A DNA stretch of 12,964 bases from Dehalococcoidia bacterium UBA2158 (GTDB lineage Bacteria > Chloroflexota > Dehalococcoidia > Lucifugimonadales > UBA3495). Under the pieces are notes generated by a model that was not told where the DNA came from, ran no database searches, and saw only the letters and a program-made list of their open reading frames with translations. Numbering within the stretch: position 1 is the first letter of the stretch; the number at the start of each line of letters is the position of its first letter. The translations under genes and the position numbers were made by a program. Of the stretch, positions 6,637-12,964 are shown piece by piece. The stretch spans positions 1-12,964 of the forward strand of contig DCWQ01000041.1 of assembly GCA_002328185.1 (NCBI GenBank). Reading direction: 5' to 3'.

Positions 6637-8942
6637 GTGGCGTCTCCGTGGATCGCCCGCCACACCTTTTCAGCGGTCAATGGCGTATCTAGGTGGCGCA
6701 CCCCGGTGTATGAGAGCGCGTCCATCACGGCGTTGACGACCGCCGGCGGCGCGGCCAGGGTCGGCAGTTCGCCGATGCCCTTCACTCCCAGACCAGTTAT
6801 CGGAGAGGGCGTCTCCATAGTCTCAAAGGTGAAATCCGGCATGTTGTCGGCCCGCGGCATCGCATAGTCCATCAAGCTGCCGGCCAATGGCTGCCCTTCC
6901 GAGTCGTAGGCCATGTCTTCAAGCAAAGCCTGCCCTAGGCCTTGGACAACCGCGCCGTGGACCTGGCCCTCCGCCAGCATCGGGTTGATGATCTTCCCGG
7001 CGTCATGGACCCCTACGTACTTCAATATCTTGACGGTGCCCGTTTCCCGGGACACCTCCACCACCGCCACGTGCGCGCCAAAGGCGTATGGGCTTTTGCC
7101 CAGGGTGTGGTTCCCTTGGAAGTCCAGGCCAACTTCTTGGCCGGGAGGCAGGAGTTCCTCGGTGTACGCGGCCTCCGCCAACCGGGTGAATGGCACCGAT
7201 CGTCGCGGGTCGCTCTTTCTGAATGCCGAACCGTCTTGCAGGACCACGTCGTCTTGCGGGCAATCGAGCAGGTGGGCCGCGATGGCCGTCAGCTTTTCGT
7301 TGGCGCCTTCCAGGACCACTTGCAGCGAAGAGCCGCCGGCGATGAGGCCTCGACTGGCCCCCGTGCCCCCGCCCTTGGGAAGAATATCGGTGTCGCTGTG
7401 CAGCACCTGAATATCGGCTGGAGTTACTCCGAGCATGTCCGCGGACATCTGTGCAAAGGTAGTCGCGGTGCCTTGGCCATGCGGCGAAACCCCGGTGTGG
7501 ACCGTGACCTCCCCGGCCCGGTCAATCATCACTCTGGAGTGCTCACCCAGTGTGATAACCTTGGCTCCCGAGCCTTTGACCACGGTGGCTATGCCCACGC
7601 CGATCAGGGAATCTCCGTCCCTCGATTGTTGGCCGGACCGCTCCCGCCAAATTTCGTATTCCGAGATTTCCAGCGCCCGGTCGAAGGCGGCTCTGTAGTC
7701 TCCGGAATCGTAGGTGATCCCCGTCGGAGTGTCGTGGGGGAAGGCGTCCGCCGAGATGAAGTTTCTTCGCCTTATCTCCGCCGGGTCCATCTTGAGATCT
7801 AAGGCGATCAGGTCGATGGTTCGCTCCATGCAGAACGCAGCTTCCGGCCCGCCTGCGCCCCGGTAGGCCCCGGTGGGCGGTTTATTGGTAACCACGCCTT
7901 TCACCGCCACACTCATGGCCGGAGTGCGATACGGGCCGGTCAGACGGTGGGTGGTCAGGACCGGGACGGTTGGAGTTGAAGAGAAGAAATAAGCGCCGAG
8001 ATCTGCGACGATGTCCACCTTGATTCCCAGGATGACACCGTCAGAGTTGACGGCGGCCTCCAACTCCACACTGTGGCCACGGCCGTGGAACGCCGTCATG
8101 TTTTCTTGCCGGTTCTCGATCCACTTGATGGACCGGCCCAGGAGGATGGCCAGGTAGGGGATCAAGACCTCCTCGGGGAAGAAAGATGCCTTTTCGCCAA
8201 ACCCGCCGCCGACGTTGGGCGCCACCACCCGGATGCTGCTTTCGGCTCTCCCTAGTAGCTCGGCTAGATGCTCGCGGACTTCATGGGGATGCTGGGTGGA
8301 ATCCCAAACGGTGAGCAAGTCTTCGGTGGGTAGATAATCGGCGAGCAACCCCCGTGGCTCTATGGGGGCCGGCGCCAGCCGCTGCACCTGGTAGTTTTGC
8401 CGCACCACATGGTCGGCTTGGGCGAAAGCGGCGTCCAAGTCGCCTCCGGCGTTCAATGTGCTGAGAGCGACATTGCCATCCACATGAGGATGGATGGCCG
8501 CCGTGCCCTCTCGTATCGCCTCGTATGGGTCGACTAGGGCGGGTAGGATCCCGTAATCCACCTCGATCTGTTCCATAGCGTCTGCGGCGAAATAGATGTT
8601 TTCCGCGATGACGACTGCCACGGCTTGGCCGACGTAACAGACCTTGTCCGATGCTAGGACCGGGTGCCTGGCCGGATTGAACTGGTCGGCCCCGGTATTG
8701 GTCCTGGTGGGTAACTCAACGCCCAGGTCCTGAATGTCGTCTGCTGTGAATATTGCGACTACGCCCGGTATTCGGCTAGCGGCGCTGACGTCGATGGAGC
8801 GAATGTTGGCGTGGGCGTGAATGCTACGGAGCACCACGGCGTGCAGAAGGCCCGGGAGTTTCATGTCGTCGACATATGACCCCTGTCCGGTGAGTAATCT
8901 GGGGTCTTCGAACCTCTTGATTGATTGGCCAGCGTAGGTCAT
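6597..8942 (-). CDS. Molybdopterin-binding large subunit, xanthine dehydrogenase/form II CODH-like
   Basis: A 781-residue molybdenum hydroxylase large subunit of normal family length. The N-terminal domain opens IKRFEDPRLLTGQGSYVDD (8-26). Cofactor-contact motifs are GGGFGEK (245-251), SPHGQGTATTFAQ (486-498) and GGGTGASRG (524-532). The catalytic Glu is E725 in VKGIGELPTLAAPP. The active-site loop is AYRGAGG (359-365), the form II type, not the AYxCSFR loop of true form I CO dehydrogenase, so CO oxidation is unlikely; hydroxylation of an N-heterocycle, aldehyde or aromatic is more likely. ATG 8942 is chosen because GGAGG lies 7 bases upstream; the longer frame to 9179 is not family-like. The FAD-binding and 2Fe-2S subunits usually encoded alongside are absent from both sides here. 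Confidence 0.93.
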   Translation of the reverse strand: MTYAGQSIKRFEDPRLLTGQGSYVDDMKLPGLLHAVVLRSIHAHANIRSIDVSAASRIPGVVAIFTADDIQDLGVELPTRTNTGADQFNPARHPVLASDKVCYVGQAVAVVIAENIYFAADAMEQIEVDYGILPALVDPYEAIREGTAAIHPHVDGNVALSTLNAGGDLDAAFAQADHVVRQNYQVQRLAPAPIEPRGLLADYLPTEDLLTVWDSTQHPHEVREHLAELLGRAESSIRVVAPNVGGGFGEKASFFPEEVLIPYLAILLGRSIKWIENRQENMTAFHGRGHSVELEAAVNSDGVILGIKVDIVADLGAYFFSSTPTVPVLTTHRLTGPYRTPAMSVAVKGVVTNKPPTGAYRGAGGPEAAFCMERTIDLIALDLKMDPAEIRRRNFISADAFPHDTPTGITYDSGDYRAAFDRALEISEYEIWRERSGQQSRDGDSLIGVGIATVVKGSGAKVITLGEHSRVMIDRAGEVTVHTGVSPHGQGTATTFAQMSADMLGVTPADIQVLHSDTDILPKGGGTGASRGLIAGGSSLQVVLEGANEKLTAIAAHLLDCPQDDVVLQDGSAFRKSDPRRSVPFTRLAEAAYTEELLPPGQEVGLDFQGNHTLGKSPYAFGAHVAVVEVSRETGTVKILKYVGVHDAGKIINPMLAEGQVHGAVVQGLGQALLEDMAYDSEGQPLAGSLMDYAMPRADNMPDFTFETMETPSPITGLGVKGIGELPTLAAPPAVVNAVMDALSYTGVRHLDTPLTAEKVWRAIHGDATQTGQPSTDRSTR

Positions 8943-9023
8943 AAAGGGGCCTCCTCGGTCCGACGATTGGTAGTTGTCGTTAGAAAAGATAAAGCCCAGT
9001 ATCAGTCCGCCGTGAAGATTCAC

Positions 9024-9029
9024 ATAATA
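9024..9029 (-). promoter_or_regulatory. -10-like TATTAT for the molybdoenzyme gene
   Basis: On the minus strand TATTAT (5 of 6 to consensus) would start a transcript about 75 bases before ATG 8942. No convincing -35 is visible. It is back to back with the TATAAT at 9106 that serves the opposite gene. Confidence 0.3.
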
Positions 9030-9105
9030 CACCGGTTCAGTGAGCTGCGGCGTTAAGAGGCCACAGACAAGAGAAATTGGCACTTCCACTGGCTGCGATA
9101 AGGGA

Positions 9106-9111
9106 TATAAT
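9106..9111 (+). promoter_or_regulatory. -10 TATAAT for the cysteine-elbow alpha/beta hydrolase
   Basis: A perfect TATAAT 36 bases before ATG 9148. TTGGCA at 9077-9082 is 23 bases upstream, too far for a standard spacer. The box begins the 11-base string TATAATCCACC that also occurs at 1182-1192. Confidence 0.45.
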
Positions 9112-9147
9112 CCACCGAGCCATAAATTACATAAAAAGGATATAACT

Positions 9148-9897
9148 ATGCCGCTATTCACCAAAGGCGATGTCACCATCCACTACGAGGAGGCCGGGTC
9201 CGGATTCCCGCTGCTGGTCACTCCCGGCGGTGGACTGAACTCCATGGTCAGCAATTGGCCCGGCCAGGTGTTCAACGCGATGGAAGAGTTCAAGAACGAC
9301 TTCCGCTGCATCACGATGGACCAGCGCAACGCCAACGGCGGCGAGTCCACCGGACCAGTTCCGGTCAACGACCCGTGGGGAGCCTTCGCCGACGACCAAC
9401 TGGGGCTGATGGACCACCTGGGCATCGATCAGTTCTTCTTCATGGGCTATTGCATTGGCGGACCGTTCGCGCTCAAGCTCATGGAACGGGCGCCCCAGCG
9501 CATCGCGGCCGGCGTGCTCTGCCAGCCCGTTGGGCACAACCCTGCATTCCCCGACTCCATGTATGACTCCGGCCATGATCTCTGGGGGCCAGAGCTGATC
9601 AAGAACCGGCCCGACCTGAGCATGGAAACCATCGTGGCGTACCTGAATGCCCTCTACCGCAAGGAATCCGCCGACTTCGTGTACAGCGTGTCCCGTGACT
9701 TCGTCAGTTCGTGCCAGACGCCGATGCTGGTCATGCCTGACAACACCCCATCGCACTCGTACGAGGCAGCCATCGAGGTCACAGAGTTGGCGCCCAACGC
9801 CGAGTCGACAGTATATCCGTGGAAAGAGGACCAGGACGTGATGGACAAGACGATTGTCCAGGTGCGCGATTTCTTGAAGGCACATCAACCAGCGTAG
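9148..9897 (+). CDS. Alpha/beta hydrolase with Cys in the nucleophile elbow
   Basis: A 249-residue alpha/beta hydrolase. It begins VTIHYEEAGSGFPLLVTPGGG (split VTIHYEEAGSGF and PLLVTPGGG), then MDQRNANGGES (58-68), where common relatives have DQRG-x-G-x-S. The nucleophile elbow is FMGYCIGGPFALKL, giving Cys102 in place of the usual Ser, as in dienelactone hydrolases and some uncharacterised relatives. The only evident acid and base after the last core strands are D198 and H203 in VMPDNTPSHS; the usual late GH motif near the C-terminus is missing (the sequence there is YPWKEDQDVMDKT). A Cys-His-Asp triad with a displaced His is possible, or reduced activity. The start at ATG 9148 has an A-rich AAGGA ahead; the frame is open to 9040. 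A tandem stop TAGTAA closes it. Confidence 0.87.
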   Translation: MPLFTKGDVTIHYEEAGSGFPLLVTPGGGLNSMVSNWPGQVFNAMEEFKNDFRCITMDQRNANGGESTGPVPVNDPWGAFADDQLGLMDHLGIDQFFFMGYCIGGPFALKLMERAPQRIAAGVLCQPVGHNPAFPDSMYDSGHDLWGPELIKNRPDLSMETIVAYLNALYRKESADFVYSVSRDFVSSCQTPMLVMPDNTPSHSYEAAIEVTELAPNAESTVYPWKEDQDVMDKTIVQVRDFLKAHQPA

Positions 9898-9901
9898 TAA
9901 A

Positions 9902-9930
9902 CGGTCTTAGGACCGCCAGCCGCTACTGGC
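9902..9930. terminator. Two small hairpins between convergent genes
   Basis: CGGTC-TTAG-GACCG (9902-9915) and GCCAG-6 bases-CTGGC (9915-9930) lie at the junction of two convergent genes; the second spans the stop codon of the minus-strand gene. Neither has a T-tract, so they are weak or factor-dependent terminators at best. Confidence 0.3.
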
Positions 9931-10747
9931 CGCTGACAGTTATCTGATAGAGGTCGGTGGCGGCGCTGGTGGGGCCGTTGAAATGTTTCTTGGCGTCGTC
10001 CAGGAGGGGTTGAGTGTTGACGGCAAACTCTGAGTCAAAGTGGGTTAGCACCAGTTCAGCGACCCCGGCCTGGTTGGCAGCCCGACCTGCATCACCGGCC
10101 GTTGAATGACCGTGCTGGTTGGCGTATTCGAGCTCCTCGTCCGTCCGGTACGCTTCATGTATTAACAAGCGTGCGCCCTGTGATGCCTTTACCAACTCGG
10201 GGTTAAACCGTGTGTCTCCAGAGAAGACCACCGCCATTCCATCTGAGTTCACCCGCCAGCCCACGGCACCGAAGATGTGCTCGGCGGGGAAACAAGAAGC
10301 AGTGGTGGTGGGCCCCAGGTTGACCTGTTCACCGGGCTTCACCACATGCCAGAGCAGCAACTGCCGGCCATCCGAGTTCTTGGCCCCGACTTTGTCCACT
10401 TCGGCCACGTTTAGATAGGCGGCACGGCACATCTTGATCGCCCATTCCAGGGTTTCTTCAGTCAGGTAAACGTTCAGTGCGGATTCGTCCTCCCGCGCGA
10501 GTGCCCTTGCGTGCTGAACGAACAGCAGGCCCGATAGGTGATCGGGGTGATGGTGGGAGAGCAGGACCGTGTCGAAATCCCCGATGGAAAAGCCCAACTC
10601 TTGACCGTTGCGCGCCACCGTATTGCCGGAACTGGTGTCGATCAACAGCCGAGTGCCATCGTCACAGTCATAGACGAGGGCGGTATGGGAGCGGTTGGTC
10701 GAGGTCCCGGACCCTGTGCCAAGAAAGCTGATTTCCATCTGGGGCAT
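9923..10747 (-). CDS. RNase Z-like metallo-beta-lactamase-fold hydrolase
   Basis: A 274-residue MBL-fold enzyme. The start ISFLGTGSGTSTNRSHTALV is typical of the RNase Z/arylsulfatase-like branch. Zinc ligands: SHHHPDHLSG gives H65, H67, D69 and H70; then H157 (PAEHIFG), D178 (FSGDTR) and H236 (LTHF). The HGHSTAGDAGRAA block (212-224) is the HST motif region of RNase Z relatives. I see no long exosite arm, so tRNA 3' processing is not assured; phosphodiester or ester hydrolysis of a small molecule fits as well. It is 46 bases downstream of the gentisate dioxygenase-like gene with no terminator or promoter seen between, so an operon and a catabolic role are likely. The ATG at 10747 has only a weak ribosome site; ATG at residue 4 is an alternative. 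Confidence 0.88.
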   Translation of the reverse strand: MPQMEISFLGTGSGTSTNRSHTALVYDCDDGTRLLIDTSSGNTVARNGQELGFSIGDFDTVLLSHHHPDHLSGLLFVQHARALAREDESALNVYLTEETLEWAIKMCRAAYLNVAEVDKVGAKNSDGRQLLLWHVVKPGEQVNLGPTTTASCFPAEHIFGAVGWRVNSDGMAVVFSGDTRFNPELVKASQGARLLIHEAYRTDEELEYANQHGHSTAGDAGRAANQAGVAELVLTHFDSEFAVNTQPLLDDAKKHFNGPTSAATDLYQITVSGQ

Positions 10748-10793
10748 TCTTTAGTGTCCGATCAACTGGGAAGCTGGGTAAGTTTTCATCAGG

Positions 10794-11870
10794 CTATTGG
10801 TGGTCCTGAGGGTGGGCTTGCTCCCGGAGCAGACTTAGGGATTTCAGCACCGGTGTGTCGGTGAAGCTAAACAGGACTGCAGGCTCGGTGGACGACGCAT
10901 TGATGTGCTCGTGGTAAGTCCAGCCGGGCACGCAGAACACGTCTTTCGGCTCCCAGTCCATATTCTGGCCGTGGACCACGGAATGGCCCTCTCCCTGAAC
11001 CACGTGGTAGATGGTCCCGTTAGTGTGTCGGTGGGCCTTGGTCGATTCGCCAGGCCTTAACATCTGGACGTGGCAGGCGATGGTCGGCATCACCGGTCCG
11101 CCAGTGTTGGGGTTGGTGTACTCCATCATGACGCCGTCGAAGGGGCTGCCGTCTACTTCTGGGGCCAGGCGTTGCAGCGCAGCCCAAGTCTGCTTCCACG
11201 GGTAGCGCATCAAGGGAGAATAGCTCTCGGCGGAAGCGTCTTCCCAAGCTGGGCGGAGTGTGCCCACGCCGTATTTGGTTGTGGACGAGTCGATGGGCAC
11301 GGTCACCGGTTGGACATCCTCGGGATACGGCTCGAAGAAGACCGCCTCAAGCAGGTGGACCAGGGGTATGTCCAAGCCGTCCAGCCAGATGATCGGATCG
11401 CCTGATTCGTTGCCGTGGTCATGCCAGGTCCAATTGGGGGTCAAGATCAGGTCGCCGGGTTCCATGGGGATGCGGTCGCCGTTGACCGTGGTGTATCCGC
11501 CGTCGCTGTTGATGATGAAACGCAGGGCCGAGGGCGTGTGCCGGTGGGCCCTGGCGGCCTCTCCGGGCATGACGATCTGCAGGCCCGAGAACAGGCTGTT
11601 AGTGGTGGCTATCCGGTCCTTGATGCTGGGGTTAAGGAGCATCAATACCCGCCGCTCGGCGTCCGCGGTGCCGATCAATTCCCCGGCGCGCAGTGCTTTG
11701 GGCTCCAGGTCCTTCCAGCGCCAGATGTAAGGCGCGGCCTTGCTGGTCGGCTCAGGGACCAAGGCTTCCTCTTGCACGTTCCAGAGGGGGGCCAGGCTGA
11801 AGCCTTCCAGGTCGCGATAGAACTCGTTCAGTACTTCCGGGGTCGCCGTGGGATGGGAATTTGAAAGCAT
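10794..11870 (-). CDS. Gentisate 1,2-dioxygenase-family bicupin
   Basis: A 358-residue protein with two cupin domains, the usual size of gentisate 1,2-dioxygenase, which opens the ring of 2,5-dihydroxybenzoate to maleylpyruvate with Fe(II) and O2. The N-terminal cupin has MPGEAARAHRHTPSALRF with H109 and H111, and NWTWHDHGN with H150; this spacing equals the 2-His plus His iron site known in the family. The C-terminal cupin also keeps a full set: H280 and H282 (AHRHTNGTIYHVVQGEG) and H320 (GWTYHEHIN). Related enzymes act on salicylate or 1-hydroxy-2-naphthoate, so the substrate is not certain. ATG 11870 is preceded by AGGGA at about 8 bases. A good promoter lies upstream, and the MBL-fold gene follows in the same transcript. 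Confidence 0.9.
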   Translation of the reverse strand: MLSNSHPTATPEVLNEFYRDLEGFSLAPLWNVQEEALVPEPTSKAAPYIWRWKDLEPKALRAGELIGTADAERRVLMLLNPSIKDRIATTNSLFSGLQIVMPGEAARAHRHTPSALRFIINSDGGYTTVNGDRIPMEPGDLILTPNWTWHDHGNESGDPIIWLDGLDIPLVHLLEAVFFEPYPEDVQPVTVPIDSSTTKYGVGTLRPAWEDASAESYSPLMRYPWKQTWAALQRLAPEVDGSPFDGVMMEYTNPNTGGPVMPTIACHVQMLRPGESTKAHRHTNGTIYHVVQGEGHSVVHGQNMDWEPKDVFCVPGWTYHEHINASSTEPAVLFSFTDTPVLKSLSLLREQAHPQDHQ

Positions 11871-11934
11871 TTCTTTGTTCCCTGAGATAATTTTCGCGAA
11901 CGATTTGCCAGTGAGTCAGAAATGGGTCTGAAGA

Positions 11935-11963
11935 ATGGTAGATTCGACTCAGAGCTATGTCAA
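11935..11963 (-). promoter_or_regulatory. Sigma-70-type promoter TTGACA-17-TACCAT for the gentisate operon
   Basis: On the minus strand a perfect -35 TTGACA (11963-11958) is followed after exactly 17 bases by TACCAT (11940-11935; 4 of 6). The start site near 11928 gives a leader of about 58 bases to ATG 11870. It lies in the 117-base gap after the translin-family gene and separates the gentisate unit from the thiE/translin transcript. It is the best promoter in the window. Confidence 0.65.
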
Positions 11964-11987
11964 CGTCGTTTTGGAATGGGACTACCC

Positions 11988-12638
11988 TTAGGCACCGCTG
12001 CGATTGTTTTCCCATTCGGCGAGGCGGGCTTCCAGTGAGTGCTGGCGCAGGGCCATGGTCAGGTCGCCCCGGGTGCGTTCCAGCACGCCGCGCATGGCGT
12101 CTGTGTTGCGCCGTAGGCCGCTGGTAACGCCCTCGGGAAAATCGATGGTCACCAGCACGCTGTACATCTCGTCCATGATGTCCATGAATTCTTGGCAGCC
12201 GTCCACGGCGTCCCGGCGCAGCGCGTCGAGGATGTACCGGCGCAGTTCGCCGATGACCTCCGCCATACCGTTGATATACGCTGCCGCGTCCACTTTCAGT
12301 TCACTGATGGACGGGATATCGGCGCCTGAGATCACCGCCAGGGTGACGTTCGCCTCGGTGAACTCTTTGCGGGCGTCGTTCATGAACCCGGCATCAAAGA
12401 TCTGAGGGCTGCTCTCCCGGATATGGTCGGCCTCTCTGAGCCTGGCGTCGCCCTTGCCGATGAGTTCCTTGGCATCGTCGAAAGCGCCGCGGTGCACGGC
12501 CCGGATGGCGTTGGCGGAGAAACGGATCACTTCCCTGGAGACCGACAGCGCCTGCTCCCGGTCGCGGTTCCGCTCGGTCAGTTCCTCGATCACGGTTGCA
12601 CCGATCTGGGAAAGGTCATCGCTATAGCGGGATGGCAT
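11988..12638 (-). CDS. Translin-family protein (COG2178-like)
   Basis: A 216-residue, mostly helical protein that matches the archaeal/bacterial translin family of predicted RNA-binding proteins. Marks: SREVIRFSANAIRAVHRGAF (33-52), NDARKEFTEANVTLA (87-101), AAYINGMAEVIGELRRYILD (119-138), MDIMDEMYSVLVTIDFPEG (152-170) and GLRRNTDAMRGVLERTRGDL (174-193). Eukaryotic translin with TRAX forms a ring-shaped RNA/DNA-binding complex; prokaryotic relatives are little studied. Acidic residues E92, E95, E127 and E131 lie in helices where TRAX-type nuclease residues occur, but nuclease activity is not proven by this. Its ATG shares a base with the thiE stop (TAATG) and a GGGGGA ribosome site lies inside thiE, so it is translationally coupled. 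Some databases mislabel relatives as haloacid dehalogenase. Confidence 0.85.
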   Translation of the reverse strand: MPSRYSDDLSQIGATVIEELTERNRDREQALSVSREVIRFSANAIRAVHRGAFDDAKELIGKGDARLREADHIRESSPQIFDAGFMNDARKEFTEANVTLAVISGADIPSISELKVDAAAYINGMAEVIGELRRYILDALRRDAVDGCQEFMDIMDEMYSVLVTIDFPEGVTSGLRRNTDAMRGVLERTRGDLTMALRQHSLEARLAEWENNRSGA

Positions 12639-12964
12639 TAAATTCGTCCCCCCGCCTCTTCGATGACTTTTACCAACAGGGCGGCGGCGGCCTCGGGTTC
12701 GGTTGCGGAACCGACTGCCGCGGTGACACAGATGGCGTCGGCCCCGGCTTCGATCACCGGCGCGGCGTTCTCGGCATTGATGCCGCCGATGGCCACCAAC
12801 GGAGTCTGGGCGGCGTCCCGGGCGAGGCGCAACTGGTCGATGCCTCGGGGAGGCCGGCCCACGCCCTTGGTGTCGGTGTGGTAGACGGCGCCGAAGGCCA
12901 CATGGTCGACGCCCATGCGCTCGGATTCCAGCAGTTCTTCTATTTCATGGTTGGACCGGCCCAA
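12638..12964 (-). CDS. thiE: Thiamine-phosphate synthase, C-terminal part (cut by window edge)
   Basis: The last 108 or so residues of a TIM-barrel thiamine-phosphate synthase; the N-terminal half lies beyond base 12964. Signature pieces: LGRSNHEIEELLESERMGVD (strand 5 and following helix), FGAVYHTDTKG with the T-x-TK motif that binds the pyrimidine diphosphate, PLVAIGGINAENAAPVIEAGAD (split PLVAIGGIN and AENAAPVIEAGAD), and ICVTAAVGS for the phosphate-binding end. It couples hydroxymethylpyrimidine diphosphate with thiazole phosphate. The TTG at the very edge is in-frame coding, not a start. A TenI-like thiazole tautomerase is a less likely alternative, because the TDTK motif is kept. It is followed with a one-base overlap by the translin-family gene. 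Confidence 0.85.
   Translation of the reverse strand: MGRSNHEIEELLESERMGVDHVAFGAVYHTDTKGVGRPPRGIDQLRLARDAAQTPLVAIGGINAENAAPVIEAGADAICVTAAVGSATEPEAAAALLVKVIEEAGGRI

Noticed and set aside
6942..7802. 286-codon plus-strand open frame
   Set aside because: It is antisense to the molybdoenzyme, whose motifs are intact through this region; it has no family pattern, and such shadows are common in GC-rich genes.
6597..8942. Aerobic CO dehydrogenase (form I CoxL)
   Set aside because: The active-site loop is AYRGAGG rather than AYxCSFR, and no coxM/coxS genes are adjacent.
9154..9888. 244-codon minus-strand open frame
   Set aside because: It mirrors the alpha/beta hydrolase almost exactly, is rich in His/Val/Gly as shadows are, and has no ribosome site or domain.
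1..12964. CRISPR array, phage, transposon or toxin-antitoxin system
   Set aside because: No regularly spaced repeats, no transposase, integrase or terminase motifs, and no small gene pairs of that type were seen on either strand.

Overview
The window (about 57% GC by eye) reads as a piece of a Chloroflexota genome, most likely of the SAR202/Dehalococcoidia type. The grounds are a DUF3090-SCO1664 gene pair (known mainly from Actinobacteria and Chloroflexi), a translin-family gene joined to thiE, and a dense set of oxidative and hydrolytic enzymes of the kind SAR202-like genomes carry in number. This placement is inference; there is no rRNA or other phylogenetic marker. I saw no tRNA, rRNA, insertion sequence, CRISPR array or phage gene.

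Left end (1-1101, minus strand): DUF3090 zinc-knuckle protein, then the SCO1664-family PI3/4-kinase-like protein, which runs off the left edge. A GlcG/DUF336-type gene (1246-1656, plus) follows, closed by a 12-bp-stem terminator at 1688-1717 that also faces the end of the next gene.

Middle (1839-9897): single genes or pairs on alternating strands. They are a luciferase-like flavin monooxygenase (minus), an MFS exporter of the DHA3 type (plus), an epoxide hydrolase followed by a RidA/YjgF-like protein (minus, probable operon), a VOC-fold protein (plus), a lone molybdopterin-binding large subunit of the xanthine dehydrogenase/form II CODH-like family (minus), and an alpha/beta hydrolase with a cysteine in the nucleophile elbow (plus). 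The VOC and molybdoenzyme genes overlap tail to tail by 40 bases.

Right end (9923-12964, minus strand): partial thiE, then a translin-family gene overlapping it as TAATG, then a separate transcription unit with a good promoter carrying a gentisate 1,2-dioxygenase-family bicupin and an RNase Z-like metallo-beta-lactamase-fold hydrolase.

Taken together, most of the window looks like an accessory catabolic region for aromatic or otherwise resistant organic compounds: hydroxylation or oxidation (flavin monooxygenase, molybdoenzyme), ring opening (gentisate dioxygenase), hydrolysis (epoxide hydrolase, alpha/beta hydrolase, MBL hydrolase), removal of reactive intermediates (RidA, VOC) and transport (MFS). 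It is flanked by two less understood units, DUF3090/SCO1664 and ThiE/translin. The substrate chain is inferred; no gene here fixes one pathway.
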